The position numbers and the translations under genes are program-made. Positions 26,401 through 39,100 of a stretch of DNA of 64,000 nucleotides are shown piece by piece. The DNA comes from Scatophagus argus (taxonomy: Eukaryota > Chordata > Actinopteri > Scatophagidae), in contig NC_058499.1 in assembly GCF_020382885.2 (NCBI RefSeq), positions 10,711,872 to 10,775,871 on the forward strand, read 5' to 3'. The notes under the pieces are model-generated. The model worked only from the letters and a program-made list of their open reading frames with translations. It searched no databases and had not been told where the DNA came from. Position 1 is the stretch's first letter. The number at the start of each line of letters is the position of its first letter.

Positions 26401-29400
26401 TGAGAGAGTACACTGCCCAGAAACACTGTCCTTTTCCACACGTCATGCGGGCGGGGGCAGTGTTCCTCCCCATGCTGGTAGTGAAGGAGCTGCTGTTTCC
26501 AATGGTCCAGGGCACCCTCATCAACCAGGTCCTGCAAGAACACAAAGTGGAGCTCCGGCCCACCACGCTCTCTGAAGAAAAGATCCTCATCCAGCTTCAT
26601 AAACGAGCGTGCTCCTCCAGGCTTAGGAGACTCATGTCCCTCAAACACCTGCCCGACGTCTATGCTGACGTGATCAACCTTTTGTATTACACCTGTGTCT
26701 GCAAACATCTGGGTAAGTGCTTACTCTGAGTTACTGGGACAGTCTAATCTAGTTTCCCTTTAAAATTGCATTTATGATATTTCTAGTATTATCAAGCCAG
26801 ATAAATTTAGAGGTAGCAACAGTTTTGTTAAATAATCAACTTTTCACCTCAGTCATGAATCAAAAGTATAAAATAACTTATGAAAGGTAAGGTTTAGGTG
26901 TCATTTGTTTTTACTGTTATTCGTGATAGATCACAGGACTCACTGTAGTAATTCATTATACTGTTTCCATAAAATCTTTTTTGGACACATGATAATGTTA
27001 TATCTCCAATTTGATCATTTGAACAACAACAGTGATATTGCAACAGTATTTCCTGCCTTTCTAAGTAGATTTTGGAAAATCCCCAATGAGTGGACAGTAC
27101 GAATTTTTTTTTTTTTTTTTTTGATTCTTCTGGATAATAAGAAGTATCATATTTTGACTGTTTACTGTATCATGGTGTCCCCTCAAACAGTCTTAGCGGC
27201 CCTTTTTTTGTAAGAAATGAATCACAACCAACAATAAATATTCAATATAAAATCCATTTATTTTTTACAGAATCAACCTCACCTGATGTCCAAAAGAGAG
27301 CCCAGGTATATTTATTTTTTTTATGTTGTCCCTTAATCTCTACTCTTTGCTTTTTCTGATTAGAAATCAGGACCCTTATGCTAACTTATTGAATTAACTA
27401 ATCACAAAAAGCTGCATGATAATTTTTTAGTATACACATACTAAATGGGTGGGTGGAGGGAAGGGCACTGAGCTGGGCTATTTGTGCTTTTCCATGATTC
27501 TCTTTGATAGCATTAGTGGACCTTAAGGAATGTGAGGCAGGTTGTTCATCACATTATCAGAGGAAGGAAGTGACAGCCTGCCACACACAGGGAGATTAAC
27601 CGCAGCAACCCTTCGAGTTGAAGAGGAGGTCATGTTTTCAGAAGATGCAGATCATCGTCTTCAACATGCATCTGTGTTTAGTCATAGAGAGGGGTGGGAC
27701 TAAACAATAGGGGTTGGTTTTTGTCTTTTCATTGGAATTTGGTGACGTTAACAAACATATAGAATATCTTCAGGCCTGTCATTTAAATCGCTTTTAGTCC
27801 TTTAACAACTGTCATTTTATTTGGCTTGTGCATTTGACTTTCTGTTCTCTTATGGCATTATTGACTGCTCACATAGTTTGACATCTGAACATACCCTAAC
27901 ACCTTGGAGCAGCTGACTTTTTCCCCAGCCTTTTTCGTGTGTACTCCCACAGCCGTCTGTCTCTGCTGAAATGGTGTTTCATGGTGGAGGATCACACTGT
28001 TCAATCACCATGTCTGCTGATCTTTATACAGTAGTTCGTTGTTGTTCTTTATGTGCTGAATAGGCACTACGGGAGCACTGATTTGTCAACCTGTGTGGAG
28101 GTGATGGAGTGGTTGCTAGCTTGATTAATGAATTTATATTTGTTTGAGTCAGAATTCCTTACATCTGCTTGTTTATGGTTCTCTGATTACTCCATGAATT
28201 CTTTAAACTCTTACATTTCCAGTCCATCAGTAACCTCATTTTTATATATCTGGAATACTGGGATTTTTTTTCATTATTATTCATGTTGACCTCCCCTAAT
28301 CACCAGATTCCCTGTCTTTCAGGATTAGATGTGGATGATCCTGCCTCCAGAGAAAAAGACAAAGGCTGTGAGGAGACTATCAGCCGAACTCCTGGATTTT
28401 ATGACCTCATTGCCTCTCCAGCCTCACCTGCAGAGTCGCACCCACTGAGACACTTGAAGGACAAAGAAGCAAAATCTAATTTGAACAGGAACAGAGCAAA
28501 ACGTAGGGTAAAGAGCCGTTCAAGACGTATGTTTCTGGACGACAGTTTGTCAGATGAGGATAAAGCATTTGATGTTGCAGGTGTGAGTGATGGGAGTGGC
28601 CATCAGTCTGAAGGGACTGACAAAAGAGGAAAAGACCAGATAGATTCAGAGGGGAATTCTTCAGTCATTCCACTATGCACCACTTCCGAGAATTCATGGA
28701 CATGTCCTTTAATCTTGGACGAGCTATCTCCTTGTCCCAGTGACTCAGAGACAAGAGAATCCTCCAATCTGCAGCCCGTTAGTCAGTCCTCAGAACCAGT
28801 CAAATCTCTGGTTAAGTCAAACAGTTGTTCAGGTGTGATTCTCAAACTGAGGAGGATGTTTAGCGAAGGTCTAGGCAGAAAAAAGGCCCGCTACCAAGCA
28901 GTCTCAGATTCAGGGACATTTGCTGATTCTTCCCTCTCGCAGACTGATGATAGAGAGGGAGAAGTGAGCAATGAGATGGACCTTCACAGCAGGACGCCCT
29001 CAGTAGCCCACAGGTGGCAGAGAACAGGAGGCTTTTCTCACACCTTAAGACCCCTTAGCCGCTCTTCTAAAAGAAAACACAGATCACTCTTAAAGATAAA
29101 ATATTGCCCTTACTTGTCTGCTTGCCACAGCGCTGAACACAGGAGGCGCTGGGTCCTGCGTTCAGCTGTCCAGAGAGCTCAGAGGGTCATGAGGTTCTAC
29201 TACCCAGACCTGGTGGGAAAGAGGATCCGCCATCTGTATGAAGAAGATGACAAATCAGAAGTGTGGTACAGAGGAGAAGTGCTGCGTGTCCATGAGGCCC
29301 ACACCAACCCTCTGAAGACTATATTTGAGGTCAGGTATGACAGTGAGCCAGAGTGGAAGTATTACCTGGAGCTGCTGATAGACTACAAAAAAGGCTGGCT

Positions 29401-29416
29401 CAAGATTGAAGACTAG
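23481..29416 (+). CDS. C15orf39: C15orf39-like protein (DUF5525 family)
   Basis: Two coding exons, 23481-26712 and 28323-29416, join in phase 1 to give 1441 aa; the human protein is about 1047 aa. Its molecular role is unknown. The long N-terminal part is Ser/Pro-rich and probably disordered. The block SPPMPVIDNVFSLAPY (about residue 650) and the helical domain with CPFPHVMRAGAVFLPMLVVK then LQEHKVELRPTTLSEE (about residues 905-1075) match human C15orf39 closely from memory. PPCDC is also its neighbour in human. Three PsiKxE-type motifs (IKEE, IKVE, IKKE) suggest SUMOylation. The last exon encodes an acidic/Ser-rich linker and ends in a region of about 95 residues (YYPDLVGKRIRHLYEE, WYRGEVLRVHE, FEVRYDSEPEWKYYLELL) that I do not recall in the human protein. 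The start is the first Met of ATGATG at 23481; an uncounted upstream frame ends across it. Confidence 0.93.
26713..28322 (+). other. C15orf39 intron 2
   Basis: A 1.6-kb intron with donor CTGG|GTAAGT and acceptor CTTTCAG|GATTAG. It contains a T-run at 27103-27121. No coding exon in it keeps the frame. Confidence 0.7.
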
Positions 29417-29629
29417 TTTCTGCACACAAATATGTGTGCAAGTTTTTTTTTGTCACATCACTGAGTGCAATGACAGTTTTAATGATTTCTTTTTGTACTT
29501 GCAAACAACAGGCTAATATCTGTCTAATCATCTTCCTCAGGAATGAAGTTGGACTGGATATTTGTTTTGTAATGAGGTCGGGTAAATATTCTTTGTCACT
29601 TGATAGCTACAGGGTGGTTTATTTTTATG

Positions 29630-29633
29630 TGTG

Positions 29634-29666
<33 letters not shown>

Positions 29667-29668
29667 CA
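29630..29668. repeat. TA/TG microsatellite
   Basis: Compound (TA)n(TG)n tract in the C15orf39 3' UTR. Confidence 0.9.
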
Positions 29669-30235
29669 ATGACTTTTATGTTTACTCACAAATTGGATTC
29701 TGGTTATGTGACAGAATTGCCACAACTTTGCATAATTTGAAAATCAGAAAAAAGTGACCCCCTCACTCTAATTGTAAGTAACCATAAAGTTAGTTGTGTC
29801 ACTTGTAAGACAAGTTATTCTGATTAATATTAGTGACTGTTAGATAGTTTTTTGGAATTAAGAAAAGAGAAACCAGCAAATGACATTAGGACATTTTTGA
29901 ATGGGTTTTACTGTCAAACAGTGCCAGCCATATGTATATAGGTTTAAAGTAACAGTACAAAATTTATGTCATTATAGAGTGATTTTTACGCTGAAGATGG
30001 TGTTTGGTGTTTTACTGTGTATACCTGAAAGTCAGATAGGCATTAATGTAGTTCTGTACCAAGCTGCTCAAGAGGTCTTTTAATGGCAAAGTCTGAGATG
30101 TCCCCATGTGAGTAATCACTGAACCTTAAGACGTTCAACTCAAGTCAGATGTTTTTTAAATTTTTTTTCTATCATTTCACTGCACTTATGCAGAGTGAAA
30201 TGTTAAAACGTTGTTTTCATTGTTTAGCTGTATTA

Positions 30236-30241
30236 AATAAA
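30236..30241 (+). terminator. Poly(A) signal of C15orf39
   Basis: AATAAA about 820 bp after the stop, followed by a T/C-rich stretch. Transcript end not observed. Confidence 0.5.
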
Positions 30242-30259
30242 TGGTTGTGGTGATTCTTT

Positions 30260-33138
30260 TTTTCCCCCCTTTGGGATTACATTGTACAACTTCTTCTTTG
30301 TTCCCAAGTTAAATTCCTAAATTCCAACCCCTAATCATTACCAGCGACACCTTCTCAATTCAGTAGTTAGAGGATGGAAAATTAGATGTTTTGAAAAATC
30401 AGTTAATGCGTGTCTTTGTCCCCATCCTGTGGCAGAATTTGTAGTTGCACGTTCCCTTTTAAACTGTCCAAAGAGATGTTAAGTTGAAAATTGCATTTCC
30501 AGTGGTGGGTTTGGCTTCTCTTCTTAAGGACATGGTTAAAACACAGCTTACATGTTGAGTACAGGGGAAAAGTTTGTTTTGTTTGGGTTTTTTTTCGAAT
30601 GGAACCAACTGCTGCCACAACAAAAACATTGCGTCCATTTTCAAACAACCACCCATGCCAGAACAATGTTTGTAACATTTTGTACTTTAATATTTTCTCC
30701 AAAAACAGACAACTATTTTTTTTCCCACATTTTTACACTAATAGGAAATAAAACACCTTTGATAGCATAAAGAAAAGATATGTAGAAAAGTATTAAAAGT
30801 TTTTGGATGTCTCAATTTAATGTAAGTAGCTGCTTCTGTTACTTCAAAGGTTATGTTGAAATGTTTATGAACTACTAGCAGACACAATGAGAACAGAGTG
30901 AGCCCTGGAGAGGATATTAGTCTATGATCACAGCTATAGCTGGAGTGTTACCTGCAAGACAACTCAGAGAAAATAGCCCACCTTTGTTATTATCCATTCA
31001 ACTTGTGTCGTCATTGGTTTGTGACTTGAGAAAAAATGAATTCAAAAGTGACATACAAACAACCACCTGATCTGTATCATACAATCGGCAAGTAAAAGTG
31101 GTGCATAAAAGCTAACATTTTGCCTAAAATCAAAATTACTCAGTGAAAGTTACCAAATTAACTTGCAAGCGATTTTGGAAGACACAGCTCTGCAAAGGTC
31201 TGTAGGACACTACATTGCAAAATACATAGCGCAGAAATGCATCATGGATGTCTGGGTAATTAATATGACTGAGACCAAACCTACTCTAATGACTCACACA
31301 GTACTCCCAAAAATGAGATTTCTCATGACATTTATTCAAATAAACAATACAGTTCATAATTTGCTAGGATAAAATAATAAGTCTGAACACATAAGAAGCA
31401 TGTGGGCGAGAATTCCCCAAATATCTGAAACTGGATTAAAGGATGCGTTTTAATGAAAGCTGACACTTTGGTGTCATCATCTGACTTGCATCAGTGCCTG
31501 TATATTCATGTCCCCTCCACTCAACCGTGTGAAGACTGCCATACTGCAGACTGAGACATGAACGAGCATTTACAAGCAGAGAGCTTGACAACCAGTGCAA
31601 CCACCACATTGAACAATGCAAAAACTGGAGGGGCACTGACATTTCCATGTCGAATCCTCCTCAACCCATGTGCGAAAATAGTCTTTAATGCAAAAGCAGA
31701 ACAGCGTTATAAAACAGTCCTATAACCTTTAGAAGTTCGCCCTATATTCATCATCTGCCTTAGGATCACACAAGTCCATCTGTGCCGCTTGGTTCAAAAG
31801 CAATGTTCAGTCTCACTGCAAGGTGAGAGATCTCTTCAAAGAGGCATGGCCACTATCAACCCCATGCCATCCAAGATTTCCTTGCAAGAGAGAGGCAAAT
31901 GCTTGACTCTGTTTGACAGTGATCCAGCCCAATTAGCAGCACTACAAAGCTGTGCTGTCAGTACATTCTATTATCCTCATTCAATCCCCAAGGTGCAAGC
32001 CGAGCTTTACGAGGGCTACCTCAAGCCACGTCGGGAAAGAGAGCAAAAAAAAAAGAAAAAGAGTGAATGTCACTCAGTTTGGCTCTTGCAAACAATTAGT
32101 AATGTGTTTTAAATGTTAAACACCTCTAAAAACAACTAAGGGGGTACGGCAAAAGGTTAGAATAGAGGGACACTGGGCCGGAACATTCTACCTTACCTTT
32201 GAACTGTAAAAATGTTTCTGCTCTTGGTTTTCTAACTCTTCGGTGCACTTTTCACTGATCTGATTCATCTGATCACATGGCAACCAAGAGAAATTCTTTC
32301 TATCAGTCCCCATTTAGAGTTACTGATAAGGTGTAACTTGTGCACTGCTCTGAAGAGACTGGGGATGATAGGGCGAATGCCTTATTGCCAAAGACCTCCA
32401 AACTCCCACACACTGTAGAGGGAGTACATAGACTCAACCTACATGGCAAAAGTACACCCTTTTTCAATATTGGTAAAGAATAAATATTTCAAAATTTAAA
32501 AATTATGCAAACACGTGCCACTCTTGCTCTTTAACTTCCATGCATATGGACTATTTACAAATTGAAAAATACAGACTTTCTATTTTGTTCTTTTGATGTT
32601 TTTTTTTTTCGGCTTTTCCCCCCTGAAATGTCTTTGCCCCTTTGTAATCAGCCTATCAACATTCAACCACCCAGACAAGGATCTCACCACATATTGCAGA
32701 CATGGCCAGGACAATTAAAGCTGTGTTGAAAACATTTTCACACAAATGGGAAAACATAAGTCAAAATCAAAACAGAAGATTCACAAGCAAAAGAAAAAAA
32801 AAAAAAAGAAAAAACAGGAAAATATAATAATAGTTCAGGGAAGATGTTACAATACAAGCCAAAGGGATGTATTTGTTTAAGATGGATTTTCTGCTTTCTC
32901 AAGACTCCACTCTGTTGCTAACAATACTGTAGTACACTTTCTTTTTATTACTCTACCTTTTCTTTAAATATAATTTACTTTGAAGATTTTGTTAAACAAA
33001 TCCAAGAAAAAAAAAACGATGCAAAAGTGGTTGGTTTGCCAAAGGAGAGGCGGCAGAAGGCCCGTGCTGCCCTGTTAAATTGCATCAGCGCTCTAGTTTG
33101 TCAAGATACTCAAGAGTCCGTTGCATTGGGACGTGTCC
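30260..33138 (-). other. Tail-to-tail region, mainly ARIH1 3' UTR
   Basis: This 2.9-kb stretch separates the converging C15orf39 and ARIH1 genes. The human ARIH1 3' UTR is several kb long, so most of it is probably ARIH1 3' UTR. It is AT-rich with A-runs near 32045 and 32790. The open frames within it are not recognised as proteins. Confidence 0.45.
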
Positions 33139-36100
33139 TCAATCCTCAATGTACTCCCACAGGTCCTTCTCATAGCCTTCATGCACGTGCTGTAGCAGCA
33201 CTCTTCGCCTGCTCTCACAGTATCTGTAAAGACAGCAAACATTGTTGGAGTCCAAGAACACAACAGCATAACAGTACTAGGCAGCGATTACAATTCTTCC
33301 TTCACTGACCTGTACTTATCTTGTACTTTCTGCTTGATGTCCTGCAAGGAATCCTGGGAGATATCCCGCTCTAGGTAGCCAGAGAGCACCTCAGTGGCAT
33401 TTTCCAGGTCTGCCTGGTTGTTCTGATGAACAAAAGAAAATAAATTATGGCTATTATCATTATCAGTTATTCATGATAATGTGCCCTAAAATTCAGTAGT
33501 TCACCTACCCAAGATCCAGGTCAGACTGCAGGAAGCCCCTAACAACAATAGTATGACTAATTTGTTTTTGAGCCTTTGTCAGTGAACTAGTTCTGCTGGC
33601 AAAAGTCTTTGGCATTCAGCCATCTCTCAAGTAACCACGTAACAACCAAGTGATCACACTGTGTGTGAATCAAAGAAATGGTGAGAGATGTGTGTCAGAG
33701 AAAGCAAAGGGTGGCATGATGTAATATGATGCACTAAGATAATTTTTATTTCTAATCTTGTGTTTGACAAAGTGTCTATTCGTGCAAAGACTTAGTTTTG
33801 CAATTGTTTAAAATTTTAAAAGTGCCTGTAATCTGAGAATGACATAAGTATCTATGATTAGAAAATGTTTGCCAAAGAAGATCGTTATTGTTGCACATGT
33901 AGTGCTGCCTTGATGTGGCACTACAAACACTCTTCCTGAACAAAATTCTAGTACAAGGATAAATTCCTTATTTAATGGCGGTTTACTGACAATATTAACA
34001 TTTCACATCATAACTACTTTGAAAAACTGTTTATCACCATCTGCTCACATTCATGACATCTGAGCCAACACTTTCTCTTTTATCATACCTCAAAAATAAT
34101 GGACTGGTTGTTCTTCTTGAGGTAGAAGGCAAAGACGTAGGTGAACATGAGTGTGGAGCGGCACTGACACAACACATCCACAGCCTTCTTCAGAAACTGC
34201 ACTTCAATCCAGGACATGTTGTGCTGCTGCATCTCCTCCATCTTCTGCTTGACCTGAGCATAGAGCTTGTGCTCAAAGCGCAGGCTCTGCATGTGGTTCA
34301 TGTAGCGGTTGCAGTAGAACAGGTACCTCTGCAAGGCGGCCCTGGAGCGCTGCACACACAGCATGGAGCTGGTTTTAGCTCAAGCACACTACATGACTTG
34401 TAAGTGACCATAAAACTTCAAACACACTGAGAACTTAATCATCAGCAACATATAATGAAAGGTCTAAATTGTATTCTGCAGGTATTTCAGCAAATAAAGC
34501 CAAAATAGGACCATTTCCTGTATTATTTACACCCCAATGAGTCAACTGTTTTTACATAAACTTAGCCAGGTTACATGAAAAACTGTCAGTTGTATGATTA
34601 GCTGAAATGGGCTACATTCTCATAATTCTATATTCTCACCTGTGGCAAATATAGATAAATGCTGCACACTGAAGAAGAGCATCATATACATACAAAACAT
34701 AAATAAAATGGCATACAGATGTACGATAACATTCCTCAAAACTGGATACTTGCAATAAATAAACGATAAACAACTATTCAAGCAGTCAAATTATCTCTTC
34801 TCTTCTTCCTCAGCCATCACCTTTTATAAGAAAGTTATATAGTACTGCAACTTCAATACAAATATTTCACTGGCACGGTGGTGCAGTGGTTAGCACTGTC
34901 ACCTCACAGCTAGAAGGTTCCAGGTCTGGGCCTTTCTGTGCAGAGTTTGCATGTTCTCTGTGTGTCCTCGTGGGTCCTCCAGCTTACTTCCACGACCCCA
35001 AAAACATGCACATTACATTACACAGAACTCTACATTGCCCCGAGGTGCGAGTGTGTGCATGAGTTGTTGTCTGTCTTGTGTGTCAGCCCTGCGAGTGACT
35101 GGCGACCCCACCTCTCACCTACAGTGAGTATATTTATTGCGCATGTTTATATGGTGATGACAATTAAATATGATTTATTAGTCAACACTAGTACAAAAGG
35201 TTCTAAAATGTGTGTATATATATATGCATAAATAATATATATATATATATTATTTATGCATATGTATGTGTACGTATATATATAATTTATTACCTCTTGA
35301 GCATCTCTCGCTGCCTTTGCATCATCTTCATTGTAGCGATTGCAGTTGTACCTGAAATACCAGTTGGGTCACAACCATCAACAATGTTTTCCAGAATACC
35401 ATAAGACACATTACTATTTCTGAAAGTATTTTCTGATTTCATACTTTCTCACATGCAATTTGTAACATTGCAGATGTTGAATATGTATTTTAGACATGAA
35501 ATGGCAGGAAAGAGTGGAGCTGACACCATCAGAATCAATTACTTTATAAGCCATTGGTTCTTACCATGCTGAGCCGTGAGGTTCCCATGGACCCAGGCAG
35601 ACCCAGCAGAACTCAGCTTTGCAGTTCTGGTTTCGACAAACCATGTGGTTGCATCCGCCATCTTTCTCAATGGTGACATGGCATTTTGGACACTCCTGTC
35701 AGAAGAAGTAATGATTTGTCTAAGTTTCATAAAAAACTTATTTAAAAGTCTGTAAATTTTTTGATTTAAGAAATTTAAAAATGACATGGGTCTAAAGGTG
35801 GGTCTGAAACATTAATAAGGGACTGATAACTTGGGACCAGAGAAATGCAATTCAAACAAATGAGCTGTTTCATTTGGGTCAACACTTGACACAGTCAGCG
35901 TAAAAATATGAAGGAAAAATAGGCACACTGTTTGTCTTACATCTTACTATTCAGTATGATCAGTAATTCAACATCTGAAATGTTTATGTGTTTATATGAT
36001 CATCACAGCAAAGGGTGTATTCACACCTGTGGTTTCATTTTAGTGTTGCAGTTCAGTTCTGGTGCAGTTCCTGTTCACACCGACTACAAAGCCACAGATG

Positions 36101-39100
36101 TAAACAGACTGATAGGTGACTTGTTGACCCGATAGTTTTCGTGATTGTCACCATCAGGACCCACACGGGGAAAACAAACTCTGGTGATTGACACAAGTTA
36201 ATGCTGTACTTTAATACCTCTGATGTGTATATTTATATATTTATATTTATTTATGGTGTCACAAAGTGCTGGCAAATCATCCACATTACGAAAAATAAAT
36301 AACAGGCAGAGACAGCAAGAAAAGGTGTCTTGTACAGTAATGATTATAAAGATCAATTATAACATTGCTTCCTGAACAATTTCATGATCACAAGGGTCGC
36401 CGGTTTGATTCCACCCCGGACTGGCAGAAAAATTTGCCTGTGGTGAGTGATTGATGAATGCCCAAGGCTGGAGATGAGCTGTGAGATCACCCTGTTTTTT
36501 GGTTATCTTGACCTACTTGTTCTGTCTCACATGCAAATGCTACTGCTGTGTGCACACATACCTAAACAAAGTGATCTCTGGGTTCAAATGCTCCCCAGTT
36601 TTGAGTAAACGACTCCTCCTAATAAATCAAGTGTGAATATAGCCTAAGCCACTTTGATTCCATACCTTAGTATTTGCTGCAATCCAGTTCGAAGTTTCAC
36701 TGTCATCATCACATTTCTTAATCCATTTTCTCAGCCACTACAGAAGGATTTGAATAAGAATAAAAAAATAATCATGCTGACAACGAATGCTAATCTTAAC
36801 AGAATTTCACTCAAGATGCTGGAGAAATAGGTTGGCATTTCTTTAATTCCCGACTGGCTTACCTTACACTTCACAGGGTCATGCCAATTCTCTCCACAGT
36901 TGAAGCTGCACCAATAGGAGGCATAAGAAGTCAAATTCACACAGTATGTAATAGTTATGATTAAACTTACAGAGTGAACTGTAACCCTTAGTTCACATTA
37001 GTCAATAGTCACTGTTTTTTTTTAAAAAGATTTCTTACCAGAACTGACGGCCACACTTACACCTCACTGGCTTGGCATCTGGATACTGGACTTTGACAAC
37101 ATGATGGCAGTCTGGTGCAGGGCACCACTTTAACAGTCGATTGCACTTAAAAGAGTAATGAGAGACAAAAATATAAACTCATAGTTTCATGGACGCTTAA
37201 GTACAAAGAAGGTTCCTGTTTGTTCAAGTTGTGAACACAGGGTAACCTAACAGCTCAGCATTATAAATCAATACTTTATATTCCATTTCAACATATTGTT
37301 AAGGAGTGAAAAATCTCAAAGCTTACCTCTACAAAACTATTTGTAATTAAATGATGGTACTTCAACTTCACTTTTGAATCGGTTATGAGGCGCCTAAAGG
37401 AGAAGTCAAATCATTTATTAACTGAGAGAAATGAAATTGTGAATTCAGATTACAGTAAAAATATTCATTTTTCTGAAATTGACCAACTATTGACTAACCA
37501 TTTTAATTAATACAGGTTACTACCTATGTGTCATTTCATGGGGAGAATATTTAATTTCATGAAACAAAATACCGACATGGGATGAATATTCTTCTGCAGT
37601 GTTACACCCTAAACTGATCAGGGTTAGGTGTCTTGCTAGCTGGTCAGATCAGAATGTAGGTCAAGACAATTACTGTCAGCTTAACAGCTGGTACATTAGG
37701 AGATTAGGGTCCATGCTTTCAATATGGAGGTATATTTCACTGCACAACAGACTGAGCATCAACATTATACAAAAGTGGAGATGTAACAAGATGGCCCTAC
37801 ATTAAAAACTTAAAAGGCTATTTGTTTATCCAGTTCTTTCAATTTAGTTTCTATTCCTGTTAAATGCACAAAAAGCTATAGCATAAATAGAAAAGCATGT
37901 TTGATTTCACAGTGCTGACTTTCAATTTATTTGGATTTAATAATTAAGTCTGAGTTCCTTATTATTTGATAAAACTGTATGACTGACTTTTCAAGCTGTT
38001 TTGGCAATAATTAGTAGTAGTTTGTTAGTGAAGGGTGTCTGTCTGTGTCCACAGTTCATGTCACAGTTCATGTTTTTCATAACTGAAAAAACAAAAACGA
38101 GAAATCATTTATTTCCTGCTCTTTTCATTGCCAGAAGGGATCAGTTGCACCTACGTATTCTACTGACCGATGCGCAAAGAGATACCAAAACAAATAGAAG
38201 CCCAGACAGATACTCACATGACTGTGTTATCATCAACCAGAATGTCACAGTTATGAGCAGGACAAGAGATGGTCTGAGAAAGCAAAACACAAGGCAAATT
38301 TTTAGATGGCTAATAATATACTAACAGTGACTTGTGTTATAAAACAAATATTAGCTGGTACCTGTCCCATTCCTTCCTCTATGATTTTGGTGGTCAGGTA
38401 ATCTCCCCAGCATTGCATGCAGAATTTGTGTCCACACTCAAGGCCTGTAAAATACTGTAAGAGGAAGTATAGTATATATGTATAGTATACATATAGTAAA
38501 TATGATCAACCAGACACCACACCGTTTTAAGCATATGTACTTCTGCTAACCTGGCAAGTTAAAGCCTTTAGAGTGAGGCCATTCAGAGGAAAAAATAATA
38601 TATTCTAGATGAAAATCATCTGGATCACTCTGTTTTCTCCCTGAACAACAACTTAATACCATTCCCAAAACATTTACCAGCCTGGCCTTCATAATATTTA
38701 GACAATTCACAATATACTTTAACTACACATACTCTGCCATTTCAATAAATGGTAGGGATCTGTCTTTCCATGATGTTAAAGTTCTTTCTGTTGATAAAGG
38801 TACACAGTCAGTACCCTCATTTAAATTTGGGTTTAATTTTTTTTCTTTGAGTGTTAGTAGACCCTCGTTAAGAGAGATCTTGTAACACTCTCACAAAAAA
38901 ACACCGTCATTACTACAGCTTTTCCTTTTTACACTGAACCTAACAACACCAGTATATTGTTGCCCCAGTATGTGATTTTAGATTTTTAGATAACAAAATA
39001 GGTGCACCATCTAACAGAACAGCAAGTGTCCTCTCTTGGGTTTCTCACCCTTTTCACACACTATATTCGTTGCCATCTTAAAGGTGGAAAAACAGTGCAT

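Noticed and set aside
27271-27305. Possible 35-nt exon in C15orf39 intron 2 with good acceptor and donor
   Set aside because: Including it changes the phase and makes the 28323 exon read GAT TAG at once. Joining 26712 directly to 28323 keeps the frame and gives KHLGLDVDD, like the human sequence.
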